In this document: positions 8,966-17,634 of the stretch, piece by piece | Layout: every line of letters begins with the position of its first letter | Numbering within the stretch: the stretch's first letter is position 1 | NCBI GenBank assembly: GCA_023439505.1 | Contig: JAEXNR010000062.1 | Coordinates: forward strand, 372,001 to 436,000 | Reading direction: 5' to 3' | Length of the DNA stretch: 64,000 nucleotides | From: Bacillota bacterium | GTDB taxonomy: Bacteria; Bacillota; Clostridia; Lachnospirales; Lachnospiraceae | The notes under the pieces: model-generated | What the model was told of the DNA's origin: nothing | What the model saw: only the letters and a program-made list of their open reading frames with translations | Database searches by the model: none | Made by a program: the position numbers and the translations under genes

Positions 8966-10236
8966 GTACGTTGTTCAGTGATCTGCTTCGAGCCATAGTA
9001 TCCGTAGTGATGAATATTCTTTTGCTTTTCTCACTAGCGCAGCCCAAATACAGTAAACGTGTCACCAATGCAGTGATGATCGGAATCTTTTTACTAAATG
9101 TTTTGTCCAGCGTGTATTTTTATCTGCTTCGTGATCTTACATCACTGGCCAGATTTAGTGTACCATGGTTTTTACTGGTTTATATTATATTAAAACCATT
9201 ATTCAGGGACAGCCTGATGCAATGGTTATTTAACCTGATTACAGTGATCAACATATATGCCGCTATTGTGGTACTCAGTTATTATTTTGCTATTTACCTG
9301 CCCTATACTCATTATGCGGTTACGATCCTGCGATTTGTGTTTTTTACAATTGTCATTATTATGTTTCGTTATTGGCTTCGCCCACTGTACCGGCAGGCGG
9401 TGGCACATTGGAACGTATATATCCTTCTGGTGATGGGTGTCCTTATCAATATTATTTATTACTTTATCTTTAGTGATGACATCATGGTAACCTTAAAGGA
9501 CCAATTTATACCCTTATTACTATTAATTATACTTGGTGTTTTTGGATATATCTGTATTTTCTATTCTCTGAAAAATACTTCGAATGAGTATGCCTTGAAG
9601 GAGGAAAATATCAAAATACAGGCCAGAGAGGAATTATTGCAATCAGAGCTTTTCTCGTATGAGGATTATATTAATATTTCGCGGCAGCACCGTCATGATC
9701 TGAGACATCATAATGCATTGCTCAGAGAGATGCTTACGAAGGGAGATACACTCGGTGCACTAAAATATCTGAATGGGTATGATGATAGTATCGTGGAAAC
9801 AGCATTACTGCAATATTGTAGTAATACTGTAGCGAATGCTATCTTTCGTCTCTATTACCGCCGTGCGACGATGGATGGGATTCATTTTACGGTTCATGCT
9901 AATATTTCAGAGGAGCTGCCCGTCACGGCGTCGGATTTTGGAGGACTGTTATCCAATCTGCTGGAAAATGCCTGGACTGCCTGTAAAAGTGATGAAGATC
10001 AGGAGCGGTATATTGCAGTATCTGCCGATACTACAGAAAACCAGTTCTTTTTAGAAGTAAAAAACAGTGTATTTCATACGGTAAAATTTGTCAGCGGTCT
10101 GCCCGTCTCTACGAAGGAGGGCGGAGGGACCGGGACAAAAAGCATGGTACGCATGATAGAAAAATATGAAGGGATGAGCCGGTTTAAACAAGAAGGAGAA
10201 CACTTCATAGTTCAAATAGTTTTGCCTTTAACATAG
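8962..10236 (+). CDS. GHKL-type sensor histidine kinase (AgrC-like)
   Basis: This 424-residue kinase has about six to seven membrane segments in the first 205 residues, a short coiled stretch, the phospho-acceptor region RQHRHDLRHH (His245 likely), the N-box NLLENAWTAC and the G-box GGGTGTKSM. This layout matches the AgrC/GHKL family that senses small peptides or membrane signals. The start ATG at 8962 overlaps the preceding stop as ATGA, with AAGGAG upstream; a frame opening at 8872 lies inside the regulator gene and is not used. The cognate regulator is the LytTR protein before it. A strong terminator follows. Confidence 0.87.
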   Translation: MSTLFSDLLRAIVSVVMNILLLFSLAQPKYSKRVTNAVMIGIFLLNVLSSVYFYLLRDLTSLARFSVPWFLLVYIILKPLFRDSLMQWLFNLITVINIYAAIVVLSYYFAIYLPYTHYAVTILRFVFFTIVIIMFRYWLRPLYRQAVAHWNVYILLVMGVLINIIYYFIFSDDIMVTLKDQFIPLLLLIILGVFGYICIFYSLKNTSNEYALKEENIKIQAREELLQSELFSYEDYINISRQHRHDLRHHNALLREMLTKGDTLGALKYLNGYDDSIVETALLQYCSNTVANAIFRLYYRRATMDGIHFTVHANISEELPVTASDFGGLLSNLLENAWTACKSDEDQERYIAVSADTTENQFFLEVKNSVFHTVKFVSGLPVSTKEGGGTGTKSMVRMIEKYEGMSRFKQEGEHFIVQIVLPLT

Positions 10237-10259
10237 ACTTTGAGTGGTAAGGATCGATT

Positions 10260-10322
10260 CGATAGGATAGAAATCAGCTGCTGTATCCCGTTTGGGAACA
10301 GCGGCTTTTTTCTATCCTATCG
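10260..10322 (+). terminator. long intrinsic terminator after the AgrA/AgrC-like pair
   Basis: An outer 14-bp perfect stem (10260-10273 with 10309-10322) encloses a 9-bp stem (10276-10284 with 10298-10306, one G-U pair) followed by TTTTTT. The inner hairpin is the likely terminator; the outer repeat extends it. The rest of 10323-10515 shows only an isolated TATAAT near 10371. Confidence 0.85.
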
Positions 10323-10515
10323 GAAACTCATTCCGATTAAAAATGTGGAAGTCCTCAGTAACATATGATAGTATAATTGTAATTGCATTTCACTAATCTA
10401 AACTCTTATTTCTTACTTCATCCCAACAGGCGATATAGGATCAATTAAGTACAGATCGATCAGCAGATCAATGCTCTGCCGGTTTCCGGGGGCAGCTGCA
10501 GTATGGAGGATTACC

Positions 10516-12318
10516 ATGAATAGATCAAAGGACTTATCCATTCGTAAAAAGTTATTCTTAGGGTTACTTGTTTTTTCCGTATTATTGGTAGTATTGGTTA
10601 CGGAGGTGGCAGTTGTCATATCTTACAAAACCATGCGGGAACAGCTGATTTATAATCGGCGGATGAGTATTCGCTGGCTTCAGGACAGACTTAACACAGA
10701 GGTTGAGAGATATACAAATCAATTTTATGAATTCGAAGTAAATAAAACCATCAAAAATGATATCTCGGACTGGTGCAGCAAACGGGGGGATCTGGATTAT
10801 AAACTAAAGCTGGATCTGATTTCAGCATTAAATGAGACCATCAGCATGGACAAGAACATAAATTCCATGGAAATCTATAATTTTAGAAAACAGGAAGTGA
10901 TTGTTGCAAAGCGATCCGGGGCATCTGTGGAAGTGATCGGAGATAAGCTGAATCAATGGCAGCAAAGAGCGCAGTCTCTGCAGACGAATATTGTATTTAT
11001 GCGGACAGAGAAAGAAATCCTGGTATATCATGAGGTCTACAGCTTTGTGGACAGGGAACCCATGGTTTTAATCACCATGCACATCCGTCCGTATGATATG
11101 GAGGAGATACTGGAAGATATCCAGACAACCTCGGACGAATCTATTCTGATCTTTAATGACCAAAATCAACTGATAGACGCGGAGTATGGAAAGGGTGCGG
11201 ATTTTGAGGAAGGGAAACTTACAGAACTGGTAGGACGGCTGGAGACATCGGAAAAACAGGAGGTATATCAGGATGGAAGCTTCTGGTTTTTTCGTAATGT
11301 TAAGGGAGGTAAACTGAAAATATTAATGACAGTACCAAACAGCTCCATTGTTGCTGCTCTAAGTAATACAATCTTTGCGGGACTCGCCATCGGCATCGTG
11401 GCGGTATTTATATCTACGATTGTTTCAATGCTGTTTTCCAGAGCCTTTAGTAAACCGATCATTGCATTATCCGCAATGATGAGAACGGTTACGATTGAAG
11501 ATTTTTCCGGAATTAGTCTGAAGGAACGCAAGGATGAAATAGGTATGCTGCATGACAGCTTCAACATCATGCTGGAGCGAAATCAGGAACTGATCAGGCA
11601 GGAATATCAAAGCAAGCTGGAAAAGCGGGAGGCCCAGATCAGAGCCCTCCAGGCTCAGATCAATCCTCATTTTATGTATAATACCTTGCAGGTGATTGGA
11701 GGAATGGCATTGAAAAAGGATGTTCCTCAGGTATATCACATTACTACGGCACTAAGTGATATCATGAGATATTCTCTTGATTTCTCGGATGAAATGGTAG
11801 GCCTTTGGAAGGAAATTCAGTATTTTAAGGCTTATTTGACCATCCAGAATGAACGGTTTGGAAATAAAATCAACCTGGAAATCAATATTTCGGAACCGAT
11901 TCTTAACTATCTGATACCAAAATTAATCTTGCAGCCCTTGATTGAAAATAGTATTGAGCACGGCTTATCAAACAAATCAGGTATGTGGAAGATTATACTG
12001 GAAGGAGGTTTGACAAAAGAAGGTGATTTGTTTTTGGTTATGGAGGACAATGGGGTCGGAATATTACCGGAGCGATTGGAGCAGATTTTATCGTCACTGA
12101 AAAGTGATACGGAAAAATCAATCAGATCCAGTGCACATATCGGACTTTGCAATGTTAATACGAGAATTAAGCTGAAATATTCAGAAGAAAAGTATGGCAT
12201 TTTCATAGAAAGTGTCTATGGGGAAGGGACCAAAGTCAGAGTGCTTACAAAAGCACTGCAAAAAAAAGAAGAGCATGAAAACAACAAGGAAGATACCGGG
12301 GAAAAATCAGTGGTTTAA
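10516..12318 (+). CDS. YesM-type sensor histidine kinase (orphan)
   Basis: This 600-residue kinase has an N-terminal membrane helix (about 13-40), an extracellular sensor region of about 240 residues, a second helix near 285-310, a HAMP-like linker, a coiled region and the His_kinase motif QINPHFMYNT with His385. QPLIENSIEHGL and DNGVGI form the ATP-binding N and G boxes. YesM-type kinases pair with YesN-type AraC response regulators and usually sit beside them, but none is adjacent here. It precedes a carbohydrate ABC operon, which it probably controls. The ATG at 10516 has GGAGG 6 bp upstream; an earlier in-frame start at 10471 lacks one. Confidence 0.87.
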   Translation: MNRSKDLSIRKKLFLGLLVFSVLLVVLVTEVAVVISYKTMREQLIYNRRMSIRWLQDRLNTEVERYTNQFYEFEVNKTIKNDISDWCSKRGDLDYKLKLDLISALNETISMDKNINSMEIYNFRKQEVIVAKRSGASVEVIGDKLNQWQQRAQSLQTNIVFMRTEKEILVYHEVYSFVDREPMVLITMHIRPYDMEEILEDIQTTSDESILIFNDQNQLIDAEYGKGADFEEGKLTELVGRLETSEKQEVYQDGSFWFFRNVKGGKLKILMTVPNSSIVAALSNTIFAGLAIGIVAVFISTIVSMLFSRAFSKPIIALSAMMRTVTIEDFSGISLKERKDEIGMLHDSFNIMLERNQELIRQEYQSKLEKREAQIRALQAQINPHFMYNTLQVIGGMALKKDVPQVYHITTALSDIMRYSLDFSDEMVGLWKEIQYFKAYLTIQNERFGNKINLEINISEPILNYLIPKLILQPLIENSIEHGLSNKSGMWKIILEGGLTKEGDLFLVMEDNGVGILPERLEQILSSLKSDTEKSIRSSAHIGLCNVNTRIKLKYSEEKYGIFIESVYGEGTKVRVLTKALQKKEEHENNKEDTGEKSVV

Positions 12319-12432
12319 TAATTGACAATAAATAATATCTGTTTCGGAAAATGTATTTTTCATTCAAAATGGTATGATGTAATTACCGTCAGAGAGAAGG
12401 AAAGACGGCAAAATATTGTAGGAGGGTTTTTT

Positions 12433-13779
12433 ATGAAAAGCATGAAAAAGGTAATTGCATTGGCAGTATCGTTGTGTATGATTTTGGCATTGACTGCTTG
12501 TGGGGGCAAGAATTCAAACGAAGCCGCAACCGGAACCACGGATCCGACTCCGGAGGTTACTTCCGGCGCAGAGCCGACACCCACACAGGAAGTGAAGGCA
12601 ACCCCGGAGCCAAGAGAGGCAGAACTAAATATCATGATGAGTTTCCCCCAGTACATGGATCAGTGGGAGAGCTATTGCAAGCAGTTTGAGGCAAAGATGC
12701 TTAACGAAGAGAATATAAAAGTTAAGGTCAATCTTGAGATGCCAAGTTCAGATCAATATGACAGCGTGCTTCAGGCAAGACTTACCGGTGATGATGCTCC
12801 GGATTTATATACCATACATAGCAATAATCTTAAGACCTATAATACCGCAGGCTATTTAACTGATCTTTCAAAAGAAGCCTTGGCAGGTAAAATCTTTGAT
12901 AATGTTAAGAATACTGTTTCCGTAGACGGAAAACTTCTGGCAGTTCCTATTGAAAGCCAGGCATGGGGCGTATTGTATAATAAAGATATCTTTGACAAGT
13001 GTGGCTTAAAGGCACCGGATACAATGGATGATCTGAAGAACATCTGTGAGGTTTTAAAGAAGAATGGATATGATCCTTTCTTACTGGCATTCCAGGAGCA
13101 ATGGGTACCGCAGCTTATGACGGCACTTACCATCGGCGGTAAGGTATCAGGAGATGTTCCGGACTGGCTTACCCGTATGTATGAGAACAACGCTTCCTAT
13201 TCGGAAATCGGTGAAATCTTTGATGCGATTCAGTACATCATGCAAAACGGTACCAAACGTGCAATGGAAGAAGGCAGTGAGGCAGGCAGTGCGGACTTTG
13301 CTAACGGTAAGGCTGCTATGTATGTTCAGGGAACCTGGGCTTCCAACACCATTATGACCACCAATCCCAAGATGAATATGGGAGTATTCGCACTCCCGGT
13401 TAATAATAATAAGAATTGTACGCTGATCAATCTGTCCACCTCAACAACGCTGGCGGTATATCCTGACAGCAAGAACCTGGATATTGCACTCAAATTCGCA
13501 AATTATGTGCTGGATGACAAGGATTCTTCTGCATTGTTCCAGGCATGCTCCTTTAATCCAATTGCTACGGTACATAGCTATGATACCTCCTCCTGGGTAA
13601 AGGAAGCTTATCAGTATGTCGCAGACGGACGTTCCTATCAGGATCTTGTTCTACCCTCCTCCGTAACGGATGAACAAGGTAAGCTGTTGCAGGAATTCTA
13701 TACCGGTTCGGTTACAAAAGAGGATATCATCAAAGATCTTGATGCTAAATTCAAGGATGCAAACGAGCAGACAAATTAA
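12433..13779 (+). CDS. carbohydrate ABC transporter, solute-binding lipoprotein
   Basis: This 448-residue family-1 solute-binding protein (MalE/UgpB type) has a lipoprotein signal peptide ending in the lipobox LTACGG, then a threonine/proline-rich linker (TGTTDPTPEVTSGAEPTP) that spaces it from the membrane. The two-lobed binding domain includes YDSVLQARLTGDDAPDLYT and the late GKAAMYVQGTW motif typical of sugar binders. It captures an oligosaccharide outside the cell for the two permeases downstream. I start at the ATG at 12433, preceded by GGAGGG. The operon lacks an ATPase, as is usual for importers sharing an MsmK-type ATPase. Confidence 0.9.
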   Translation: MKSMKKVIALAVSLCMILALTACGGKNSNEAATGTTDPTPEVTSGAEPTPTQEVKATPEPREAELNIMMSFPQYMDQWESYCKQFEAKMLNEENIKVKVNLEMPSSDQYDSVLQARLTGDDAPDLYTIHSNNLKTYNTAGYLTDLSKEALAGKIFDNVKNTVSVDGKLLAVPIESQAWGVLYNKDIFDKCGLKAPDTMDDLKNICEVLKKNGYDPFLLAFQEQWVPQLMTALTIGGKVSGDVPDWLTRMYENNASYSEIGEIFDAIQYIMQNGTKRAMEEGSEAGSADFANGKAAMYVQGTWASNTIMTTNPKMNMGVFALPVNNNKNCTLINLSTSTTLAVYPDSKNLDIALKFANYVLDDKDSSALFQACSFNPIATVHSYDTSSWVKEAYQYVADGRSYQDLVLPSSVTDEQGKLLQEFYTGSVTKEDIIKDLDAKFKDANEQTN

Positions 13780-13790
13780 AATGATTGGAG

Positions 13791-13816
13791 CTGGCGGGCT
13801 CAGGCCCGCCAGTTTT
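13791..13816 (+). terminator. strong intergenic hairpin between binding protein and permeases
   Basis: CTGGCGGGC (13791-13799) pairs perfectly with GCCCGCCAG (13804-13812) over a 4-nt loop, followed by only four T. This position commonly gives partial termination or mRNA-end protection, so that the binding protein is made in excess over the permeases. Confidence 0.7.
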
Positions 13817-13838
13817 GACAATAAGGAGAAGCATTAAG

Positions 13839-14714
13839 ATGAAGAATAAAAAAGAAAATATCAGTCTCTTGTTATTTGTTGCTCCGGCGTTTATCGTATA
13901 CTTCATATTTAAACTCTATCCTGCAATTACAGGCTTATTTTACTCCATGACGGATTGGAATGGGTTGGCGAAAGGCTATCACTATATCGGATTTGATAAT
14001 TTTGTTAAATTATATACGGATGCAGACTTCTGGAAGTCCATGTGGTTTACCTGTAAATATGTACTCGTTATTCTGATCACGGCAAATGTTCTTTCCCTTG
14101 GCCTTGCAGTTGCCATTGAAAGCAGAAAACGGGCGAGAGGCTTTCTCCGGACTCTGTTTTATATGCCAAATATGATCAGTATGATTATCGGCGGTTATAT
14201 GTGGAACTTCATATTCACCAAGGTACTTTATTATATGGCGGATCACTGGGGAATGAAGTTATTTGACCGGTCCTGGGTAGGAGATCCTAATAATGCATTT
14301 ATCGCAATCATTATTGTAGCTTCCTGGGGGATCGTCGGTTATCTGATGATTATCTATATGGCAGGACTTCAGGGGGTTCCCACCAACTTAATGGAATCCG
14401 CATCTTTAGATGGGGCCAATGCCTGGCAGAGGTTTTGGAAGATTGCCTTTCCGATGATTAGACCGGCACTTACCATCTGCTTCTTCTGGACATTAAATTC
14501 TGCATTTCAGGTATTTGACGTTATTTTCGCACTTACCGGCGGCGGACCGGGACGGCAAACCCAATCTGTTGCCCTGAATATCTATGAGGAGGCATTTACC
14601 GGGAATATCAGGTACGGCTATGCAACGGCAAAATCTACGGTGTTATTCCTTGTGGTCTTATTGATTACCATAGTACAGATCAGGATTATGAGTAAAAGAG
14701 AGGAGGAGCTGTAG
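13839..14714 (+). CDS. carbohydrate ABC transporter permease (MalF-like)
   Basis: This 291-residue permease has six predicted membrane helices and the ABC coupling-loop motif EAA in the form ESASLDGANAWQRFWKIAFP. FQVFDVIFALTGGGPG is the conserved late motif of sugar-type MalF/UgpA permeases. The ATG at 13839 has AAGGAG upstream; an in-frame ATG at 13785 would place the strong hairpin inside the gene and is rejected. It works with the next gene as the heterodimeric membrane channel. Confidence 0.9.
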   Translation: MKNKKENISLLLFVAPAFIVYFIFKLYPAITGLFYSMTDWNGLAKGYHYIGFDNFVKLYTDADFWKSMWFTCKYVLVILITANVLSLGLAVAIESRKRARGFLRTLFYMPNMISMIIGGYMWNFIFTKVLYYMADHWGMKLFDRSWVGDPNNAFIAIIIVASWGIVGYLMIIYMAGLQGVPTNLMESASLDGANAWQRFWKIAFPMIRPALTICFFWTLNSAFQVFDVIFALTGGGPGRQTQSVALNIYEEAFTGNIRYGYATAKSTVLFLVVLLITIVQIRIMSKREEEL

Positions 14715-14715
14715 T

Positions 14716-15540
14716 ATGAAGCATAGGAAATCATCGATTATTGTTTATACTTGTTTAATTATTTTTGCATTTTTATGGCTGTTTCCATTGCTGATGGCCC
14801 TGATGAATTCCTTTAAGACCAATGGAGAATTGCTTACGAATATGATGTCATTGCCAAGCTCCCTTTCGCTGGAGAATTACCGGCGTACCATAGAGAAAAT
14901 GCATTATGTCAGAAGCTTTTTTAATACGGTTTTGGTATCCTTTTTGGGCGTTGCATTTATGATCATCTTCTCTGCATTGGCGGGATGGCGTTTGTGCCGG
15001 ACCAAGACGAAGCTCTCTTCCTTTCTCTTTGGTCTTTTTGTTTTCTCCATGCTGATCCCTTTCAGCTCCATTATGATACCGTTATATAAAGTGATACTGG
15101 CACTGCATATTAAGAACTCACTGATCGGACTTTCCTTTGTTTATTCCGGTCTCGGAGTCAGTATGGCAATCTTTTTGTACCATGGCTTTGTTAAGGGAAT
15201 ACCGATGGAATTGGAAGAGGCAGCAGCAATGGATGGATGTACAAGGCTAAGGGTATTCTTTTATATTATACTTCCTATGCTAAAACCTATCACGGCTACG
15301 GTGTGTATCACCAATGTTTTGTGGATGTGGAATGACTTCTTGCTGCCGTTGATCACCATCTCAAATAATAAGAAGTACAGTCTGCTTCTATCAACCAATA
15401 CCCTGTTTGGACAATACAGCAATGACTGGGCGGCGATTCTTAGTGCGCTGATTCTTTCTGCAATTCCGGTCATTATCTTCTATGCCATATTTCAGAAGCA
15501 GATCCTTAAGGGGATTACAGACGGAGCAATAAAAGGATAA
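14716..15540 (+). CDS. carbohydrate ABC transporter permease (MalG-like)
   Basis: This 274-residue partner permease has six hydrophobic segments, the EAA loop EEAAAMDGCTRLRVFFYIILP and the MalG-type ending KGITDGAIKG. It starts one base after the stop of the first permease, with AGGAGG inside the end of that gene, so the two are coupled. The cargo is inferred to be a beta-linked glucan or similar oligosaccharide, because a GH5-like enzyme follows in the same operon. Confidence 0.9.
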   Translation: MKHRKSSIIVYTCLIIFAFLWLFPLLMALMNSFKTNGELLTNMMSLPSSLSLENYRRTIEKMHYVRSFFNTVLVSFLGVAFMIIFSALAGWRLCRTKTKLSSFLFGLFVFSMLIPFSSIMIPLYKVILALHIKNSLIGLSFVYSGLGVSMAIFLYHGFVKGIPMELEEAAAMDGCTRLRVFFYIILPMLKPITATVCITNVLWMWNDFLLPLITISNNKKYSLLLSTNTLFGQYSNDWAAILSALILSAIPVIIFYAIFQKQILKGITDGAIKG

Positions 15541-15587
15541 TTATAAGATAACTACATAGGAAACTGGAAAGTTGGAGGGCAGAAGGA

Positions 15588-17279
15588 ATGGAATTTCTGA
15601 AGGCAAAGGGCAGATATATTGAGGAAGGAAACAAACAGATCCTGTTGCGCGGATTTGGGCTCGGCGGCTGGTTCCTGCCGGAAGGCTATATGTGGAAGCT
15701 GTATCAAAAATGTGACCGTCCCCGCAGAATGGAAGCTATGATAGAACGGTTGTGCGGGAGAGCCTACGCAGAGGATTTCTGGCAGCGTTATCTGGATTTC
15801 TATATCAGTAAGAAGGACATGGAGTGGATTGCAAAGGAAGGCTTTAACAGTGTAAGACTACCCCTGAATGCCAGGCATCTTTACGATGTGAAAGAAAATG
15901 TATTCAGTTTAAATAAGAATATGATAGCCAGGATGGATGAACTGATTTCCTGGTGTAGAGAATATAAGTTGTATGTAATTTTGGATATGCACGGTGCACC
16001 GGGCGGTCAGACAGGGCAAAATATTGATGATAGTGAAGATGACCACCCCCGTCTCTTTACAGAGAGCAGATATGAGCGGGAACTGGTGTGGTTGTGGATG
16101 GAATTGGTGAAGCACTATCAGGAGGAACCGGTGGTAGCGGGTTACGATCTGCTCAATGAGCCGGTTCCCAATTTCTTTTGTCAATACAACGATAAGGTGC
16201 TGCCACTTTATCGAAAACTGATCAAAGAAATCAGAACCATTGACCGGAAGCATATGATTATCCTTGAGGGACTACACTGGGCATCGGATTTTTCGCTGTT
16301 TCATGAGTTTACCAAGGAAGAGGCGCAGGACAATATCCTGCTGCAATTTCATAAATACTGGAATAACCCGGATGAAGAGAGTCTGGAGCCCTTTTTAAAT
16401 GTTTCAAATGTTTTGAATGCACCCCTGTTTATGGGGGAAGGAGGGGAGAATAACTGTGACTGGTATACCACCGCATTTCCCTTATATGAGCGTTTGAATA
16501 TCAGCTGGTCCTTCTGGAGTTACAAGAAGATGGAGAACAAGAATTCACCCGTAACCTTTGCGGTTCCTGAGGGCTGGAAAGAACTAATCGATTGGATGGA
16601 TGGAAAAGGTGATTTAAGCAGGGATAGAGCGAGAGAGATATTGGATCAATTTCTCCATAATATTAGGGATTCCAGGCACAATCCTCAGGTCCTTCATGCT
16701 CTCAAACGGGAGCTTCCCCTGAGAATTCCCTGTGAGGCATACGAGGATGCGCAGTTTGCATCCACAAGAATTGTTGGAGCAGCGTTAAGACTGAGGGATC
16801 CGGTGAGTATCCTCTTTGAGAACGGCAAGACGGGAAAGGTTGATTATGAACGTATGGGAGGAGAAGAACAGCCTCCGGAGGAAAATCTTCTGGTCATGCT
16901 TTTGCCGGGAGACGGGGTAAAGTATCTCTTTTACTGCCGGAAGGAAGAAATAGAAGTTACGATAAGAGCAGGAGGGCAGGGAAGCTTGCTGCTGGAGCTT
17001 TGTGACGGTGAGAAAACAGAGGTCACAGTTAATCAGAACCAGGACTACCATGTGGTAATCAGCTGCCTGCCAAAGGAACAAGAAGAATGCAAGCAACATC
17101 AGCAGTATACGGTGAATCAGAAATGTGGGGAACATCAAGAATGTAAGGAAGATAAGGAACATCAGAAGCAAGAGGAAAATAATCAATATCCGGAAGAAAA
17201 AGATAATAATCCACAGAAGGAACTGTGGATTCGCGGCTTAGAAGGTACGGTACTTTTGGATTACCTGTATCTATCTTAA
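15588..17279 (+). CDS. intracellular GH5-like glycoside hydrolase with charged low-complexity C-terminal insert
   Basis: This 563-residue protein has a GH-A (beta/alpha)8 barrel of the GH5 exoglucanase/cellulase kind in residues 1-370. LRGFGLGGWFLPEGY is at the start, YDLLNEPVP gives acid/base Glu191 and FMGEGGENN gives nucleophile Glu284. There is no signal peptide, which fits cytoplasmic trimming of imported oligosaccharides. A C-terminal beta domain (about 385-563) is interrupted around residues 498-545 by a run rich in Glu, Gln, Lys, His and Asn, ending before the conserved-looking LWIRGLEGTVLLDYLYL. This insert is unusual for GH5. It is the last gene of the ABC operon; RBS TTGGAGGG precedes the ATG. 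Confidence 0.82.
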   Translation: MEFLKAKGRYIEEGNKQILLRGFGLGGWFLPEGYMWKLYQKCDRPRRMEAMIERLCGRAYAEDFWQRYLDFYISKKDMEWIAKEGFNSVRLPLNARHLYDVKENVFSLNKNMIARMDELISWCREYKLYVILDMHGAPGGQTGQNIDDSEDDHPRLFTESRYERELVWLWMELVKHYQEEPVVAGYDLLNEPVPNFFCQYNDKVLPLYRKLIKEIRTIDRKHMIILEGLHWASDFSLFHEFTKEEAQDNILLQFHKYWNNPDEESLEPFLNVSNVLNAPLFMGEGGENNCDWYTTAFPLYERLNISWSFWSYKKMENKNSPVTFAVPEGWKELIDWMDGKGDLSRDRAREILDQFLHNIRDSRHNPQVLHALKRELPLRIPCEAYEDAQFASTRIVGAALRLRDPVSILFENGKTGKVDYERMGGEEQPPEENLLVMLLPGDGVKYLFYCRKEEIEVTIRAGGQGSLLLELCDGEKTEVTVNQNQDYHVVISCLPKEQEECKQHQQYTVNQKCGEHQECKEDKEHQKQEENNQYPEEKDNNPQKELWIRGLEGTVLLDYLYLS

Positions 17280-17401
17280 GATAATACCCGGAATAAGCGT
17301 TCGAAATGAACTTTGCTAAACTGTTTTCCGGGACAAAGTTAGCACTATTGTATTACTTGTTTCCGGTTCTTTCGACAGATTGCTGATTTTCTAAAATACA
17401 T

Positions 17402-17430
17402 TTGACTTCATGGCTGGATGATATTACAAT
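17402..17430 (+). promoter_or_regulatory. sigma-A-type promoter between the GH5 gene and recQ
   Basis: TTGACT (17402-17407) and TACAAT (17425-17430) are spaced by 17 bp. Transcription would begin near 17437 and meet the terminator at 17481-17521 within about 85 nt, so it yields either a very short RNA or an attenuated recQ leader. Confidence 0.6.
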
Positions 17431-17480
17431 TTTCTAAGAATAGATCCTTAAAATTAATAGGATCGTAAATTAAGATGATA

Positions 17481-17521
17481 AAAACAAGCTTACAATCAGA
17501 AAGGATTGTAAGCTTGTTTTT
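17481..17521 (+). terminator. perfect 17-bp intrinsic terminator
   Basis: 17481-17497 pairs without mismatch with 17504-17520 around a 6-nt loop, with A-run before and T-run after, so it can act in both directions. It could end the GH5 operon or cut short transcripts from the promoter at 17402. A small hairpin, GATCCT/AGGATC, lies just before it (17443-17464). The remaining leader to recQ (17522-17634) holds a GACCCC/GGGGTC inverted pair of unknown role. Confidence 0.88.
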
Positions 17522-17634
17522 CTGACAGCCGGACGATATAAATCTGAATAAACAGACCCCCGCGCCACGAAGGATGCCGTGAAGATTCCTTTGGAGGGGT
17601 CATCGTAGAAAATTATGACAGAGAAGGAGAAAGA

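Noticed and set aside
12322..12432. Longer N-terminus for the binding protein gene
   Set aside because: It would bury the lipoprotein signal peptide; ATG 12433 has GGAGGG upstream and starts the signal peptide.
16785..17186. Minus-strand ORF rich in Leu/Phe opposite the GH5 gene
   Set aside because: It mirrors the purine-rich charged insert of the GH5-like gene and lacks a ribosome binding site.
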